DNA of 51,504 nt from Clostridia bacterium (GCA_017623615.1 JAGAOT010000015.1:1-51504), one strand, 5' to 3'; counted from the first letter of the stretch, positions 26,309 to 35,501 are shown. Notes: a model not told the origin generated them from the letters alone. Made by a program: numbers and translations.

Positions 26309-26349
26309 GGGTAAGTTCGCTCGCTGAGCGAGCTTACCCTTTAATTTTT
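26309..26349 (+). terminator. Strong hairpin after the pilins (attenuator or mRNA stabiliser)
   Basis: A 14-bp stem with one G-U pair (26309-26322 with 26326-26339) has a 3-nt loop and is followed by TTTAATTTTT. As no promoter is visible before tadE, it is probably a partial terminator or processing site that keeps pilin mRNA in excess over the assembly genes. Confidence 0.82.
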
Positions 26350-26379
26350 AAAAAACGTTTCGGCGGAGGTGACGGCACA

Positions 26380-26805
26380 ATGAAAAAGCGTTTATCGTCA
26401 AAGAAAAACAGACGTGAGGACGGTCAGGCAATGGTTGAATTTGCTTTGATTCTGCCGGTTTTTCTGCTGATTTTATGCGGAATAATCGATTTCGGCTGGC
26501 TGTTTTATAATCAGCTTTCGCTGAACAATGCTTGCCGCGAAGGCGCAAGATACGCCGTTGTCAACACCGCGGAGGATGCAAACACGCAGGCAATAATCAA
26601 CCATATTGAAAACGCAACAACAACCGTTTTTGCCAATAACGGCGTTGACATTGAGGTGACCTACAGCTCACCGAACGACCCGACATCGGGCGACATAACC
26701 GTCAGCTTAGAGGCTGAAATTTCGTTTTTCACCCCCGTTTTAAGCTCGGTTATGGGCAAAGAAAAAACAATAACCTCAACCGTTGTTATGAAAGTTGAGT
26801 CATAG
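26380..26805 (+). CDS. TadE-like minor pseudopilin
   Basis: The protein has 141 residues. A basic leader ends REDG, then QAMVEFALILPVFLLILCGIIDFGWLFYN, a TadE signature with Glu at +5 after the glycine. The C-terminal domain (about 65-141) is periplasm-equivalent/extracellular beta-rich. TadE proteins are processed by the prepilin peptidase and help initiate or anchor the pilus. RBS GGCGGAGGTG at 26361-26370. Confidence 0.9.
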   Translation: MKKRLSSKKNRREDGQAMVEFALILPVFLLILCGIIDFGWLFYNQLSLNNACREGARYAVVNTAEDANTQAIINHIENATTTVFANNGVDIEVTYSSPNDPTSGDITVSLEAEISFFTPVLSSVMGKEKTITSTVVMKVES

Positions 26806-26820
26806 AAAGGTATAACTTTT

Positions 26821-27603
26821 ATGAAAAAGATTTATTTAATCGCGGCGGTCATTGCCCTTGCGGCAGGCGTTGCAACATATTTCTTTGCAAATGAGTTGAA
26901 AACAAGCAAAATCGTAACAGGCGTTGACGAAGCAACCGTTCTGATTGCGGTGGATGATATAGATGAAGATACCGTTCTGACAAAAGAAATGTTTCAGGAA
27001 GTTAAGCTCCCCGTTACCGCGGTTTCATTCGGAACGGTTTGCAACATCAGCGACATTATCGGCTGCATGACAACCGACAGAATCCTTGCAGGCGAGCAGC
27101 TTATGGCGCGCAAAATAGTGCCCGTTGGCGAAGAAACGGGTCAGTCAGGCGGACGGCTCTCATACGAGCTTGCAAACGGCATGTATGCCTACACAATATC
27201 CGTCGGAATCGAAAACGGGGTCAGCTATTTTATCAAAGAAAATGACATGGTAAATATTTATGATGAAAATTCTCCGTCGGCAGAACCAATTCTTAAAAAT
27301 GTTCCCGTTCTCAAAGTCAGCGACTATGCTTCTAACAAACAGCAGGATTCAGGCGCCGAAATAATTTCCTACTCGGTATTGACGCTTGCGCTGACAAAGG
27401 AGCAGATACCAAAGCTCATGCAGGTTGAAAACCCTGACGGCTCTGTTGACAACACCTACAGAATTGTGCTTGTTTCTCATATTGAGGGTCACAGCCTTGC
27501 CGATGACATTGCAAAGGCTTCCGTGCCCGAAGAAAGAAACCTCGTTCCTCAGACCAACTACGGAATGGGCGAAATAACAACCTCGCCGCCTGTCACAGAA
27601 TAA
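26821..27603 (+). CDS. cpaB: CpaB/RcpC-like pilus assembly protein with SAF domain
   Basis: The protein has 260 residues. One N-terminal membrane helix (3-22) is followed by an SAF domain (about 38-105: VLIAVDDIDEDTVLTKEMFQEVKLP and ILAGEQLMARKI). CpaB links the Tad machine to the cell envelope; in Gram-negatives it works with the secretin, but here, with no outer membrane, it probably contacts peptidoglycan (inference). It starts 15 bases after tadE; AGAAAGG precedes ATG 26821. Confidence 0.88.
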   Translation: MKKIYLIAAVIALAAGVATYFFANELKTSKIVTGVDEATVLIAVDDIDEDTVLTKEMFQEVKLPVTAVSFGTVCNISDIIGCMTTDRILAGEQLMARKIVPVGEETGQSGGRLSYELANGMYAYTISVGIENGVSYFIKENDMVNIYDENSPSAEPILKNVPVLKVSDYASNKQQDSGAEIISYSVLTLALTKEQIPKLMQVENPDGSVDNTYRIVLVSHIEGHSLADDIAKASVPEERNLVPQTNYGMGEITTSPPVTE

Positions 27604-27626
27604 AAATTTATTGAGAGGAATCAGCC

Positions 27627-28829
27627 ATGGAAAGAATAAATTTGCTTGTTCTGTCCGATGACCTTGATTTAAGGATAGAAATAAAAAATCTTGTAGCCGA
27701 CGATGAATTTGCAATCAGCGGCTATTCAGGCTTCACTCCCGAAGGTAAAACAAAGATAATCAACAAATTCCCCGAGGTTGTGCTGTGCGCGGTCAGAGGC
27801 GAGGTGCCCGAATCGGTTTTCGGCTTTGTTCAGGATTTGCTCACAGCCGCAAGAGGAACAATAGTTATTCTTGCCAACGATAATATCTCGGTTGAGCTTG
27901 TAAACAAGGCGGCGCAATACGGAATCCGCAAGGTTTTGCCCGTTGACGGCATTGAAAGCGCGGAATTTTCCGAAAACATAAGCACGGTTTATAAGCTCGA
28001 ACAGCAGAGAATTCTTGACACAAACGAGGGCAAAAAGGTGCGCTGCAAGGCACTCGGCTTTTTCGGCGGAAAAGGCGGCACGGGAAAAACGACCCTTGCA
28101 ATCGGCGTTGCCGCGCAGCTTGCAAAAGCGGGCAAAAGGGTTATGCTGCTTGATTTGGATTTGCAGTTCGGCGACGTTGCAATGGCACTCGACCTTGACA
28201 CAAAGAACTCCATTGTTGACCTTGTTCAGGACAGAGGCGGAATAACCATTGAAAACATTAACGGCTTTGCCGTTGAACACAGCACGGGCATGAGCGTTCT
28301 GTGCGCCCCGAAAAGCTCGGAATACGCAGAATTCGTAAGCCCCAATCATGTTGAAAAAATAATCGATATCATGCGCCCTTATTATGAATATATAATAATC
28401 GACCTGCCGGCTTCGTTTAACGATGCAACAATCACGGCGTGCGAAAACTGCGAAGAAATTTATCTTGTTTATAACAATGAAATTCTCTCCCTGCGCAACG
28501 CCAAGGTCTGCTACTGCATCCTTGAACAGCTTCACCAAAGAGAAAAGATAAGATTTATTTTAAACAAATTTGAAAAAGGTCTTGTTAAGGCAGAGGATTT
28601 TGAAGAAATGTTTCAGACAAAAATGTTTGCAACCGTGCCTGCGGATTACCCCGCCGCCCTTTCAAGCATCAACAAAGGGCTTGCGGTAACGGTTGCTCAC
28701 CCGAAATCCGAAATTTCAAAGGGAATATGCGAAATAGCGGATAAAATAATTGAAGTTCACACGGGCGTTGTTCCCATAAAGGAAAAAGAAGAAAAGAAGA
28801 GTGCTTTATTCAAATTCAATAAACGTTAA
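27627..28829 (+). CDS. cpaE: TadZ/CpaE-like ParA-type ATPase
   Basis: The protein has 400 residues. An N-terminal receiver-like domain (1-125) without a clear phosphoacceptor triad precedes a ParA/MinD domain with the deviant Walker A KGGTGKTT at residues 149-156, LLDLDLQFGD near 175 and YIIIDLPAS near 255. TadZ proteins go to the cell pole and recruit the pilus machine. GAGAGGA 9 bases upstream of ATG 27627. The DivIVA-like protein later in the operon may be its polar partner (inference). Confidence 0.9.
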   Translation: MERINLLVLSDDLDLRIEIKNLVADDEFAISGYSGFTPEGKTKIINKFPEVVLCAVRGEVPESVFGFVQDLLTAARGTIVILANDNISVELVNKAAQYGIRKVLPVDGIESAEFSENISTVYKLEQQRILDTNEGKKVRCKALGFFGGKGGTGKTTLAIGVAAQLAKAGKRVMLLDLDLQFGDVAMALDLDTKNSIVDLVQDRGGITIENINGFAVEHSTGMSVLCAPKSSEYAEFVSPNHVEKIIDIMRPYYEYIIIDLPASFNDATITACENCEEIYLVYNNEILSLRNAKVCYCILEQLHQREKIRFILNKFEKGLVKAEDFEEMFQTKMFATVPADYPAALSSINKGLAVTVAHPKSEISKGICEIADKIIEVHTGVVPIKEKEEKKSALFKFNKR

Positions 28830-28841
28830 GGGGATTGAATT

Positions 28842-30197
28842 ATGGGACTTTTAGACAGAATAGACGGTCAGAAAAAGCTGCAGGGTCAAAATGAAATTGC
28901 CGAACCCGAAGAATCCGCAGCAAAAACTGCACCGGAAGAAATAAAAGAAGACCCTTATCTCGAAGTCAAGCGCAAAATTCACTCCGCCATAATCGACGAA
29001 ATGAACAAAAGCGGAAAGATGATAACCGACCGCGAGGCGATGTTCAAGATTGTTGATGACAGAGTTAATGACGACGAATTTTTGGTGCCGCGAATCGACA
29101 GACCCAAGGTTGCAACGGAGCTTTTCAATGATATCATGGGCTACGGTCCGATAGAAGAGCTTGTTCAAAACCCCAACTACAGCGAAATCATGGTTAACGG
29201 ACCCGACAAAATTTATGTTGAGGATAAGGGAAAATTAAAGCTCACAGACCTCAAATTCAGAGACGAAGAGCATTTGATGAACATAATAAACCGCATCGTT
29301 TCCAATGTGGGACGTCACGTTGACGAGGCAAGCCCCATGGTTGACGCCCGCCTTGCTGACGGCTCGCGTGTTAATGCAATTATTCCCCCGCTTTCGCTGG
29401 TCGGTCCCGTGCTGACAATAAGAAAATTCGGCAAAAAACCGATAACCGCACAGCAGCTTTTAAAATTCGGCTCACTGACACCCGATATGCTCCATTTTCT
29501 TGAAGCATGCGTAAAAGGTAAGCTTAACATCGTTGTTGCGGGCGGTACGGGCAGCGGAAAAACCACACTTCTCAACGTTCTTTCGTCATACATCCCCGAG
29601 GATGAACGAATAGTTACCATTGAGGATGCCGCGGAAGTTCAGCTAAAGCAGGAACACGTTATAACCCTTGAAGCAAGACCCGCAAACCTTGAAGGCAAGG
29701 GAGCGGTTACGATAAGAAACCTTGTTAAAAACGCCTTGCGTATGAGACCCGACAGAATAATCGTCGGTGAGGTTCGTTCCGAGGAAACACTTGACATGCT
29801 TCAGGCGATGAACACGGGTCACGACGGCTCGCTCACCACCACCCACGCAAACTCCCCGCGCGACACCGTTGCAAGGCTTGAAACGATGGTGCTAATGAGC
29901 GGCATGGATTTGCCGCTGAAAGCGATACGCGACCAGGTTTCGTCGGCGATTGACCTTATAGTTCAGCAAAGCAGGCTTCGCGACGGCACAAGAAAAATAA
30001 CCTCCATAACCGAGGTTGTCGGCATGGAGGGCGACGTTGTGAGCATGCAGGATATATTCGTTTATGAAACCGACGGCACGGTTGACACCTCGGGCAAATT
30101 CATCGGCAAATTCCGCGCAACGGGCGTAAGACCCAACTGCATTGAAAAAATAAGAGGAAACGGAGTGACTGTCAACAATGAATGGTTTGCAGATTAG
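28842..30197 (+). CDS. cpaF: Tad pilus assembly ATPase TadA/CpaF
   Basis: The protein has 451 residues. Walker A GGTGSGKTT is at residues 234-242, and VGEVRSEETLDMLQAMNTGHDGSLTTTHANSP supplies the Asp and His boxes of secretion ATPases. It powers pilin polymerisation as a cytoplasmic hexamer docking to TadB/TadC. The N-terminal 40 residues are a charged linker. It lies 12 bases after cpaE and its last 20 bases overlap tadB. Confidence 0.96.
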   Translation: MGLLDRIDGQKKLQGQNEIAEPEESAAKTAPEEIKEDPYLEVKRKIHSAIIDEMNKSGKMITDREAMFKIVDDRVNDDEFLVPRIDRPKVATELFNDIMGYGPIEELVQNPNYSEIMVNGPDKIYVEDKGKLKLTDLKFRDEEHLMNIINRIVSNVGRHVDEASPMVDARLADGSRVNAIIPPLSLVGPVLTIRKFGKKPITAQQLLKFGSLTPDMLHFLEACVKGKLNIVVAGGTGSGKTTLLNVLSSYIPEDERIVTIEDAAEVQLKQEHVITLEARPANLEGKGAVTIRNLVKNALRMRPDRIIVGEVRSEETLDMLQAMNTGHDGSLTTTHANSPRDTVARLETMVLMSGMDLPLKAIRDQVSSAIDLIVQQSRLRDGTRKITSITEVVGMEGDVVSMQDIFVYETDGTVDTSGKFIGKFRATGVRPNCIEKIRGNGVTVNNEWFAD

Positions 30198-31170
30198 TAT
30201 TGTAATCCTTTCCGTTTCTTTCGGGCTTTTGGGCTTTTTCTTGTGGGTGAGCATTGCCGGCACGGCAACCGAAGGCAGGCGGAAGGTCGAAAAACGAGTT
30301 GACAAAATTGCAAGCAAAAAAAGCAGCCTTACACTTCAAATTCAAGAAAAAAAGAAAATCCGCAAAACTTCAATTCTGAAAAGAGCGGTTGACGGCGGAG
30401 AAAAGCAATCCGTTCAAAGAAAAAAGCTTATGGACACAATCTTTAACGAGCTTGTTCTTGCCGATATAATGATGAAGCCCGAAGAATTCAGCATAATTTG
30501 GCTGATTTTAACGTTTGTGCCTGCTGGGCTTGCCGCACTTTTTCAAGCGGGAATGATGCCGTCGGTAACGCTGGCGGTTGTGGGCGCATTCACACCGATA
30601 ATCGTTATAAAAATCAAAAAAGGCAAAAGAATCAAGGCTTTTGAAGCACAGCTTGGCGACACACTTATCATGATGTGCAACGGGCTGCGCTCAGGATTTT
30701 CGTTCCAGCAGACAATGGAAAACGTTGCAAACGATATGCCCGCACCCGTCGGGATTGAATTCGGCAGAGTGTGCAACGAAATAAGATACGGCGCAACCAT
30801 GGAGGAAGCGCTGGGCAGCATGGTTGACAGAGTTAAAAGCCCCGATTTGATGCTGGTGGTTTCCGCCGTGCTTATCCAAAGAACAACGGGCGGCAACCTT
30901 TCGGAAATACTGACAACCATTTCACAGACCATAAGGGACAGAATAAAAATCAAGGGTGAAATTAATTCAATCACCGCGCAGGGCAGAATGTCCGGCATGA
31001 TTATCGGCGCGCTGCCGATATGCATAGCGGCGATTCTTATGGTTATTAACCCCGATTATATGTCAACATTTTTCACAACCACGGCGGGAAATATAATGCT
31101 TATCGTTTCCGTCTTTATGGAAATACTGGGCTTTTTCGCCATAAGAAAGGTAGTTACCATAGAATATTAA
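30178..31170 (+). CDS. Tad platform protein TadB
   Basis: The protein has 330 residues. One N-terminal helix, two mid-protein helices (about 105-145) and two at the C-terminus surround a T2SF/GspF-like cytoplasmic domain with GDTLIMMCNGLRSGFSFQQ near 160. TadB and TadC form the inner-membrane platform on which the ATPase acts. ATG 30178 lies inside the end of cpaF (20-base overlap); GGAAACGGAGTG upstream is the RBS. Confidence 0.92.
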   Translation: MNGLQISIVILSVSFGLLGFFLWVSIAGTATEGRRKVEKRVDKIASKKSSLTLQIQEKKKIRKTSILKRAVDGGEKQSVQRKKLMDTIFNELVLADIMMKPEEFSIIWLILTFVPAGLAALFQAGMMPSVTLAVVGAFTPIIVIKIKKGKRIKAFEAQLGDTLIMMCNGLRSGFSFQQTMENVANDMPAPVGIEFGRVCNEIRYGATMEEALGSMVDRVKSPDLMLVVSAVLIQRTTGGNLSEILTTISQTIRDRIKIKGEINSITAQGRMSGMIIGALPICIAAILMVINPDYMSTFFTTTAGNIMLIVSVFMEILGFFAIRKVVTIEY

Positions 31171-31183
31171 GGTGGTGAGCTTT

Positions 31184-32107
31184 TTGGAAATACTTGTTAT
31201 TACATATTCTTTTCTGGCGTTTATTCTTGTTGTTTTGATTGCCTCGCCGTGGGGCAGAAAAAATGACAAAAAGCAGAGCCGCATTGACAAGATAAACAAC
31301 ACCGTAACCCAGCCCGTTTTTCAGGAATTGCAGCTTTCGTTTTATGACAGATTTCTGGGCAAGGGCGTAAAAAAAGTTTCTGAAAAACTCAGCAGGTTTG
31401 CCCCGAAAAAGAAAAATGCCAACAAAACAAAGGCTCTTGAAGCCATCAAAAAACAGCTCAGATATGCGGGCATTTTTATGGAAGCGGCAGATTTTCAGTT
31501 CATAAAGCAGGCTTTCCTTATCGGCGTTGTTTTTCTGACTGTTATCATAATAATCGTCGTTGACATGGAGCCGCTTATCATGCTTCTTGTTCTCATGTGC
31601 GGACTGCTTCTTGGCGTTATGGGACCCACGATGTATTTGAAATCAAGGGTCACAAGCCACCAGACAGGCATAAAAAAGCAGCTCCCCGATGCAATGGATT
31701 TGCTCTGCGTATGCATTGAAGCGGGCTTAAGCTTTGACGCCGCGCTTCTTAAGGTTTCGCAAAAGCTGAAAGGACCTTTCATTGACGAGCTTCTGATAGT
31801 TTACAGGGAAATTCAAATGGGCAGAACGCGCAGAGAGGCTCTCCAGAATCTTTGCGATGCAACTAATCTTGACGAGCTGAAAACCTTTGCTTCGGCTCTT
31901 GTTCAGGCAGAGCAGCTCGGCATACCGATAAACAACGTCATGCGGGCGCAGTCGGAACAGCTTCGAGTTGAAAGAAGCCAGCAGGCAAAGGAAAAGGGCA
32001 TGAAAGCCTCAATAAAAATGCTCGTTCCTATGCTTTTGTTCATCTTCCCCGTTGTGTTTATTATTCTTATGGGACCGACGGTGATGAACATTATTGAAAC
32101 ATTCTAA
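31184..32107 (+). CDS. Tad platform protein TadC
   Basis: The protein has 307 residues. Its T2SF/GspF-like domain contains QLPDAMDLLCVCIEAGLSFDAAL near 170 and LVQAEQLGIPINNVMRAQSEQLR, between helices at 1-22, 110-150 and the C-terminus. It is the partner of TadB. I prefer TTG 31184 because GGTGGTGAG (31171-31179) is well placed before it; GTG 31172 is the alternative and would use part of that same motif as coding sequence. Confidence 0.92.
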   Translation: MEILVITYSFLAFILVVLIASPWGRKNDKKQSRIDKINNTVTQPVFQELQLSFYDRFLGKGVKKVSEKLSRFAPKKKNANKTKALEAIKKQLRYAGIFMEAADFQFIKQAFLIGVVFLTVIIIIVVDMEPLIMLLVLMCGLLLGVMGPTMYLKSRVTSHQTGIKKQLPDAMDLLCVCIEAGLSFDAALLKVSQKLKGPFIDELLIVYREIQMGRTRREALQNLCDATNLDELKTFASALVQAEQLGIPINNVMRAQSEQLRVERSQQAKEKGMKASIKMLVPMLLFIFPVVFIILMGPTVMNIIETF

Positions 32108-32121
32108 AGGCGGCGAATTTT

Positions 32122-32466
32122 ATGAAAAAAGCTTCAATGATAAAAAGCGGACAGATTTTAACCGAAAATGTTGAGGTTGCGGATTCGTTTTTCAGCCGCT
32201 TTATGGGGCTTATGTTCAGAAAAAAGATTAATGCGGATTATGCTCTCCACATAAAGCCCTGCAACCAGATACACATGCTCAATATGAGATTTGCGATAGA
32301 CGTTATATATCTTTCTGACTCGGGCAAGGTGGTTAAAATTGATGAGAATGTGAAGCCCAACAAAATCTGCAAGGCGGTCAAGGGCGCAAAAAGCGTGCTT
32401 GAAATGAACTGCGGTGCAGCGGCAGAATTCGGAATCCGTGAGGGCGACACACTTAAGATAGAGTGA
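32122..32466 (+). CDS. DUF192 protein
   Basis: The protein has 114 residues. FFSRFMGLMFRKK, then HIKPCNQIHMLNMRFAIDVIYLS and the ending FGIREGDTLKI, match the DUF192 family. The biochemical role is unknown. Members often neighbour Tad/TadE genes or secreted proteins. No signal peptide is seen here, so it should be cytoplasmic. It lies 14 bases after tadC in the same operon; AAAGGCGG is upstream. Confidence 0.86.
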   Translation: MKKASMIKSGQILTENVEVADSFFSRFMGLMFRKKINADYALHIKPCNQIHMLNMRFAIDVIYLSDSGKVVKIDENVKPNKICKAVKGAKSVLEMNCGAAAEFGIREGDTLKIE

Positions 32467-32476
32467 GGGATTTAAA

Positions 32477-33499
32477 ATGAAGAAAGCAAAAAATCAAACT
32501 TCCGTCAGTTCCGAAACAAAGCTTGCGGAAAACTCCAAAAACGAAAAAAACTCACAAGGCATTCCCTCCGAAAAAATACGCAGCAAGGACAAAACCGAAA
32601 AAGAGCTTCCCTTCAAAAAAGTTCTTTACGGATATGACCCCGATGAGGTTGCTTCATATATTAATGAGCTTTCGGAGAGCTATGAAGCCTCGGCGCGCAT
32701 TCATGAATCCAAGATTTCTTCGATTAAAGAGGAATTGGTGCTTTCAAACCGTGAACGCGATTCCTATATAAAAAAATATAAAGAATGCGCCGAAAAATTC
32801 TCCTCACAGCCTGCACCCGCACAGCCCGAAGATGATAAATCCGCGGAATACGAAGCAATCATTGAGTCTTTAAAGCAAAAGCTTGCGGCGGCAGAAGCGG
32901 AAAATTCAAGACTGCTTCAATCGGATAACAGCAGCCTGCTCAATGAGTATTCACAGAAATCGGCGGCTCTTGAGGATGAAATATGCTCTTTAAGCGCACG
33001 TCTTCAGGCTTCGGAGCGTGAAAATGCGCAAATGCTTGCAGCCGCAGAAAAATATGATGCTCTGCTCGGCGATTATCAGGTGGTATGTGCACAGCTTGAG
33101 CATTCAAAAGCGGAAGCAGATTCAAAAGAAAACAAAAACGCAGAGCTGCGCGAAGAGCTTAACGGCAAAATTTCCGAATTGAATGCGCTGACATCGGAGC
33201 TTGATAACACAAAGAAAAAATCTGCGGAGCTTGAAGCGGAAAACGGCGTTTTAAGCAAAAGCCTTGAGGAATGCAGAGGTGAAAACCTGCATTTGAAAGA
33301 AGCAGGCAAAACACAGGCATATGAATACGCCGAAAAAATAAGCGCTTTGGAAAGTGAGCATGCAAACGCAGAGCTTGCAATGAAAAAAGAACTGAAGCTC
33401 CATAATTATTATATAAATCAGGCGGAAAGCGCACTTGCACAGCTTACCGAGCAGATGGAGCAGATAAAGCAGTCAATGGAAAATATGCAAAAAATATAA
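32477..33499 (+). CDS. DivIVA-like coiled-coil protein in the Tad operon
   Basis: The protein has 340 residues. After a Lys/Ser-rich head (1-42), residues 45-75 contain FKKVLYGYDPDEVASYINE, which matches the N-terminal DivIVA membrane-binding motif (GYDPDEVD-type). Almost all the rest (70-335) is heptad-rich coiled coil, Glu/Lys/Ala/Leu-rich, with no membrane segment. DivIVA proteins mark curved membranes at poles and septa. In this operon it could fix pilus assembly to a pole or septum (inference). It lies 10 bases after the DUF192 gene. Confidence 0.75.
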   Translation: MKKAKNQTSVSSETKLAENSKNEKNSQGIPSEKIRSKDKTEKELPFKKVLYGYDPDEVASYINELSESYEASARIHESKISSIKEELVLSNRERDSYIKKYKECAEKFSSQPAPAQPEDDKSAEYEAIIESLKQKLAAAEAENSRLLQSDNSSLLNEYSQKSAALEDEICSLSARLQASERENAQMLAAAEKYDALLGDYQVVCAQLEHSKAEADSKENKNAELREELNGKISELNALTSELDNTKKKSAELEAENGVLSKSLEECRGENLHLKEAGKTQAYEYAEKISALESEHANAELAMKKELKLHNYYINQAESALAQLTEQMEQIKQSMENMQKI

Positions 33500-33532
33500 A
33501 GCATTGCCTTTTGGGGAAAGGAGTGCGAAAAA

Positions 33533-35299
33533 ATGTTTTTTAAAGCTAAAAAAAGCCGCCTCTTCAAGCGGTTTTTGAAAGCGGAGGAAGGCGCGGTAAT
33601 GATTGTTGCCGCATTCGGACTTGTTGCCTTTCTTTCAATCATTTCGCTTGTTACCGACATGGGTCTTAAATATCATCAAAAAAGCAAGCTGCAAAGCGCA
33701 ATGGACGCGGCGGCACTTGCGGCCGTAAGATATATGCCGGATGAAGCAAAAGCAAGAGAAGCCGCACTTGAATATGTCGAAAAAAACGGATTTTCAACAG
33801 AAAGCGTTGTTGTTGAATTCCCCACAAACGAGATAGTGCGCGTTTCCGATTCAAGAGAAGGCAAAACAATCTTTGCCTCTCTCTTTGATGTTAATTCCGT
33901 TCAGATAAACGCCAAGGCGGCGGCAAAATATGTTAACAAAAACATGGCGGTGGATTTTGACTATCTGATGTTTCACGGCGACAATTCTTCTTTTACGCTC
34001 AACGGACATTACAACATCGGCGGCAGCGTTTTCGGCAACGGCAATGTATATGCCGACGGCGGAAGCGGAAGCAAAATAACGGGCGCGGTTATTTCCTCAC
34101 AAAACGCAGACTATAACCAATACAGCGTTACCGTAAACCGCACTCAAAGCAACGCTTCAAGCCAGAAAATGCCCGATTTTGATGAAACAATCATGAGCGT
34201 TGTGCCCATTGCCGATGAGGATATGTTCACAAAGACCTACAGCCACATAAGCAAAAGCGGACTTTATACCAACCGATATTCCTCCGATAAAACCTTGAAT
34301 TCCGTAATAACCATCAACGGAAGCACATATTGCGGCGGCAATCTGGCAACGGGCTGGAGCTCGGAATTGCTTACGATATACGGCGACCTTTATGTAGAGG
34401 GCGATTTCAGCCCGCAATGCCCCGTTTATGTTACGGGCAATGTTTACTGCGGCGGTAATCTTACCACGGGCTGGGATAAAAACCTGCGCGTGGGCAAAAA
34501 CCTTTATGTTGAGGGTGACACTTCATTTCAAGGCAGCACAATCATTTACGGCGATTATTTCTACACGGGCGGCAGCCTGACAAGAGGCTCAACCTACAGC
34601 CTGCAATGCGACTGCGAAACATATGTGGGCAAAGAAATGACCCTCAGCGGTCCCGCAAAATTCAACGGATCTGTTTATTGCAACGGCAATTTTGTAAAGC
34701 AGGGCAGCACAACGCTGAATGTTAACGGCAATATTTATGCCTATGAAACCCTTGATTTGCAAAGCGGCGGCACGGTTATAAACGGCGATATTTTTGTTTG
34801 GGGCGAATCAGCAGACCTCGCCGAGCCCGTAACCGAAATCTGCGCTCCGTTGACCCTCAACGGCGATATATATAACAACAAAGGTGAGCTTCGGCTCTCC
34901 GGTCAGGGTGCATATTTAATAAAAGGCGTCCTTTACAGCGGCGGCAGCATCACCACCAATCAGGGTCCGAGCGGAATAACTCTCAGCGGCTGTATTATTG
35001 CCGAAGACGATATATATATCGGCGGCAGCACCCATACATATAACGAAACGGGCGGCACCCTTTCAATATATTCCCGCAAAGGCGACATAACCCTTTGTTC
35101 CCAGCAGGGCGGATTTGATGCCTGGGGCATGATTTATGCGCCAAAGGGCAATGTTGCGCTTTCATCGGGCGATTTTGATATCCACGGAAGCATTATCGGC
35201 AACACAATAACCTGTAACCCCGGCGGGCTCAACATGTCATATAACGACAGAGCTCTCCCCTATTCCAAATCGGTTAAAACGGCTGTTTTGATTGAGTGA
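33533..35299 (+). CDS. TadG-like anchor with long beta-helix-like repeat region
   Basis: The protein has 588 residues. Residues 1-95 are TadG-like: a basic leader, EEGAVMIVAAFGLVAFLSIISLVTD as membrane helix, then KSKLQSAMDAAALAAVR. No von Willebrand A domain follows. From about 140 to 570 the protein is an array of short beta-rich, Gly/Asn/Tyr-rich turns such as VYCGGNL, LYVEGDF, VYVTGNVY, IYGDYF and VNGNIYAY, resembling a right-handed beta-helix or bactofilin-like repeats. Two turns (TYCGGNLATGW and VYCGGNLTTGW) are near copies. It probably displays a rod-like adhesin or scaffold outside the membrane (inference). It ends the operon. Confidence 0.8.
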   Translation: MFFKAKKSRLFKRFLKAEEGAVMIVAAFGLVAFLSIISLVTDMGLKYHQKSKLQSAMDAAALAAVRYMPDEAKAREAALEYVEKNGFSTESVVVEFPTNEIVRVSDSREGKTIFASLFDVNSVQINAKAAAKYVNKNMAVDFDYLMFHGDNSSFTLNGHYNIGGSVFGNGNVYADGGSGSKITGAVISSQNADYNQYSVTVNRTQSNASSQKMPDFDETIMSVVPIADEDMFTKTYSHISKSGLYTNRYSSDKTLNSVITINGSTYCGGNLATGWSSELLTIYGDLYVEGDFSPQCPVYVTGNVYCGGNLTTGWDKNLRVGKNLYVEGDTSFQGSTIIYGDYFYTGGSLTRGSTYSLQCDCETYVGKEMTLSGPAKFNGSVYCNGNFVKQGSTTLNVNGNIYAYETLDLQSGGTVINGDIFVWGESADLAEPVTEICAPLTLNGDIYNNKGELRLSGQGAYLIKGVLYSGGSITTNQGPSGITLSGCIIAEDDIYIGGSTHTYNETGGTLSIYSRKGDITLCSQQGGFDAWGMIYAPKGNVALSSGDFDIHGSIIGNTITCNPGGLNMSYNDRALPYSKSVKTAVLIE

Positions 35300-35319
35300 T
35301 AATTAAAGCAACAAAAAGA

Positions 35320-35360
35320 GCCCGAAAGCAAGGTTAATTTCTTTGCTTTCGGGCTTTTTT
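35320..35360 (+). terminator. Intrinsic terminator of the Tad operon
   Basis: A 12-bp stem (GCCCGAAAGCAA at 35320-35331 with TTGCTTTCGGGC at 35343-35354) is followed by six T residues. Confidence 0.92.
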
Positions 35361-35434
35361 ATTTTTCGGTGAGTGTTTTAACGAAAAAACGCGAATAATA
35401 TATAAATATTAATTTATTCGTAATATTTTTGTAA

Positions 35435-35463
35435 TTGCTTTTATATGTAACTAATGATATAAT
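35435..35463 (+). promoter_or_regulatory. Likely promoter of the FAD oxidoreductase operon
   Basis: TTGCTT at 35435-35440 and TATAAT at 35458-35463 are 17 bases apart. The -35 is weak but the -10 is perfect and the position, about 38 bases before the ATG, is right. Confidence 0.6.
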
Positions 35464-35501
35464 TCTAAATGGCAAAGTATAAACAGTCAGGGGGAAAACA
35501 T

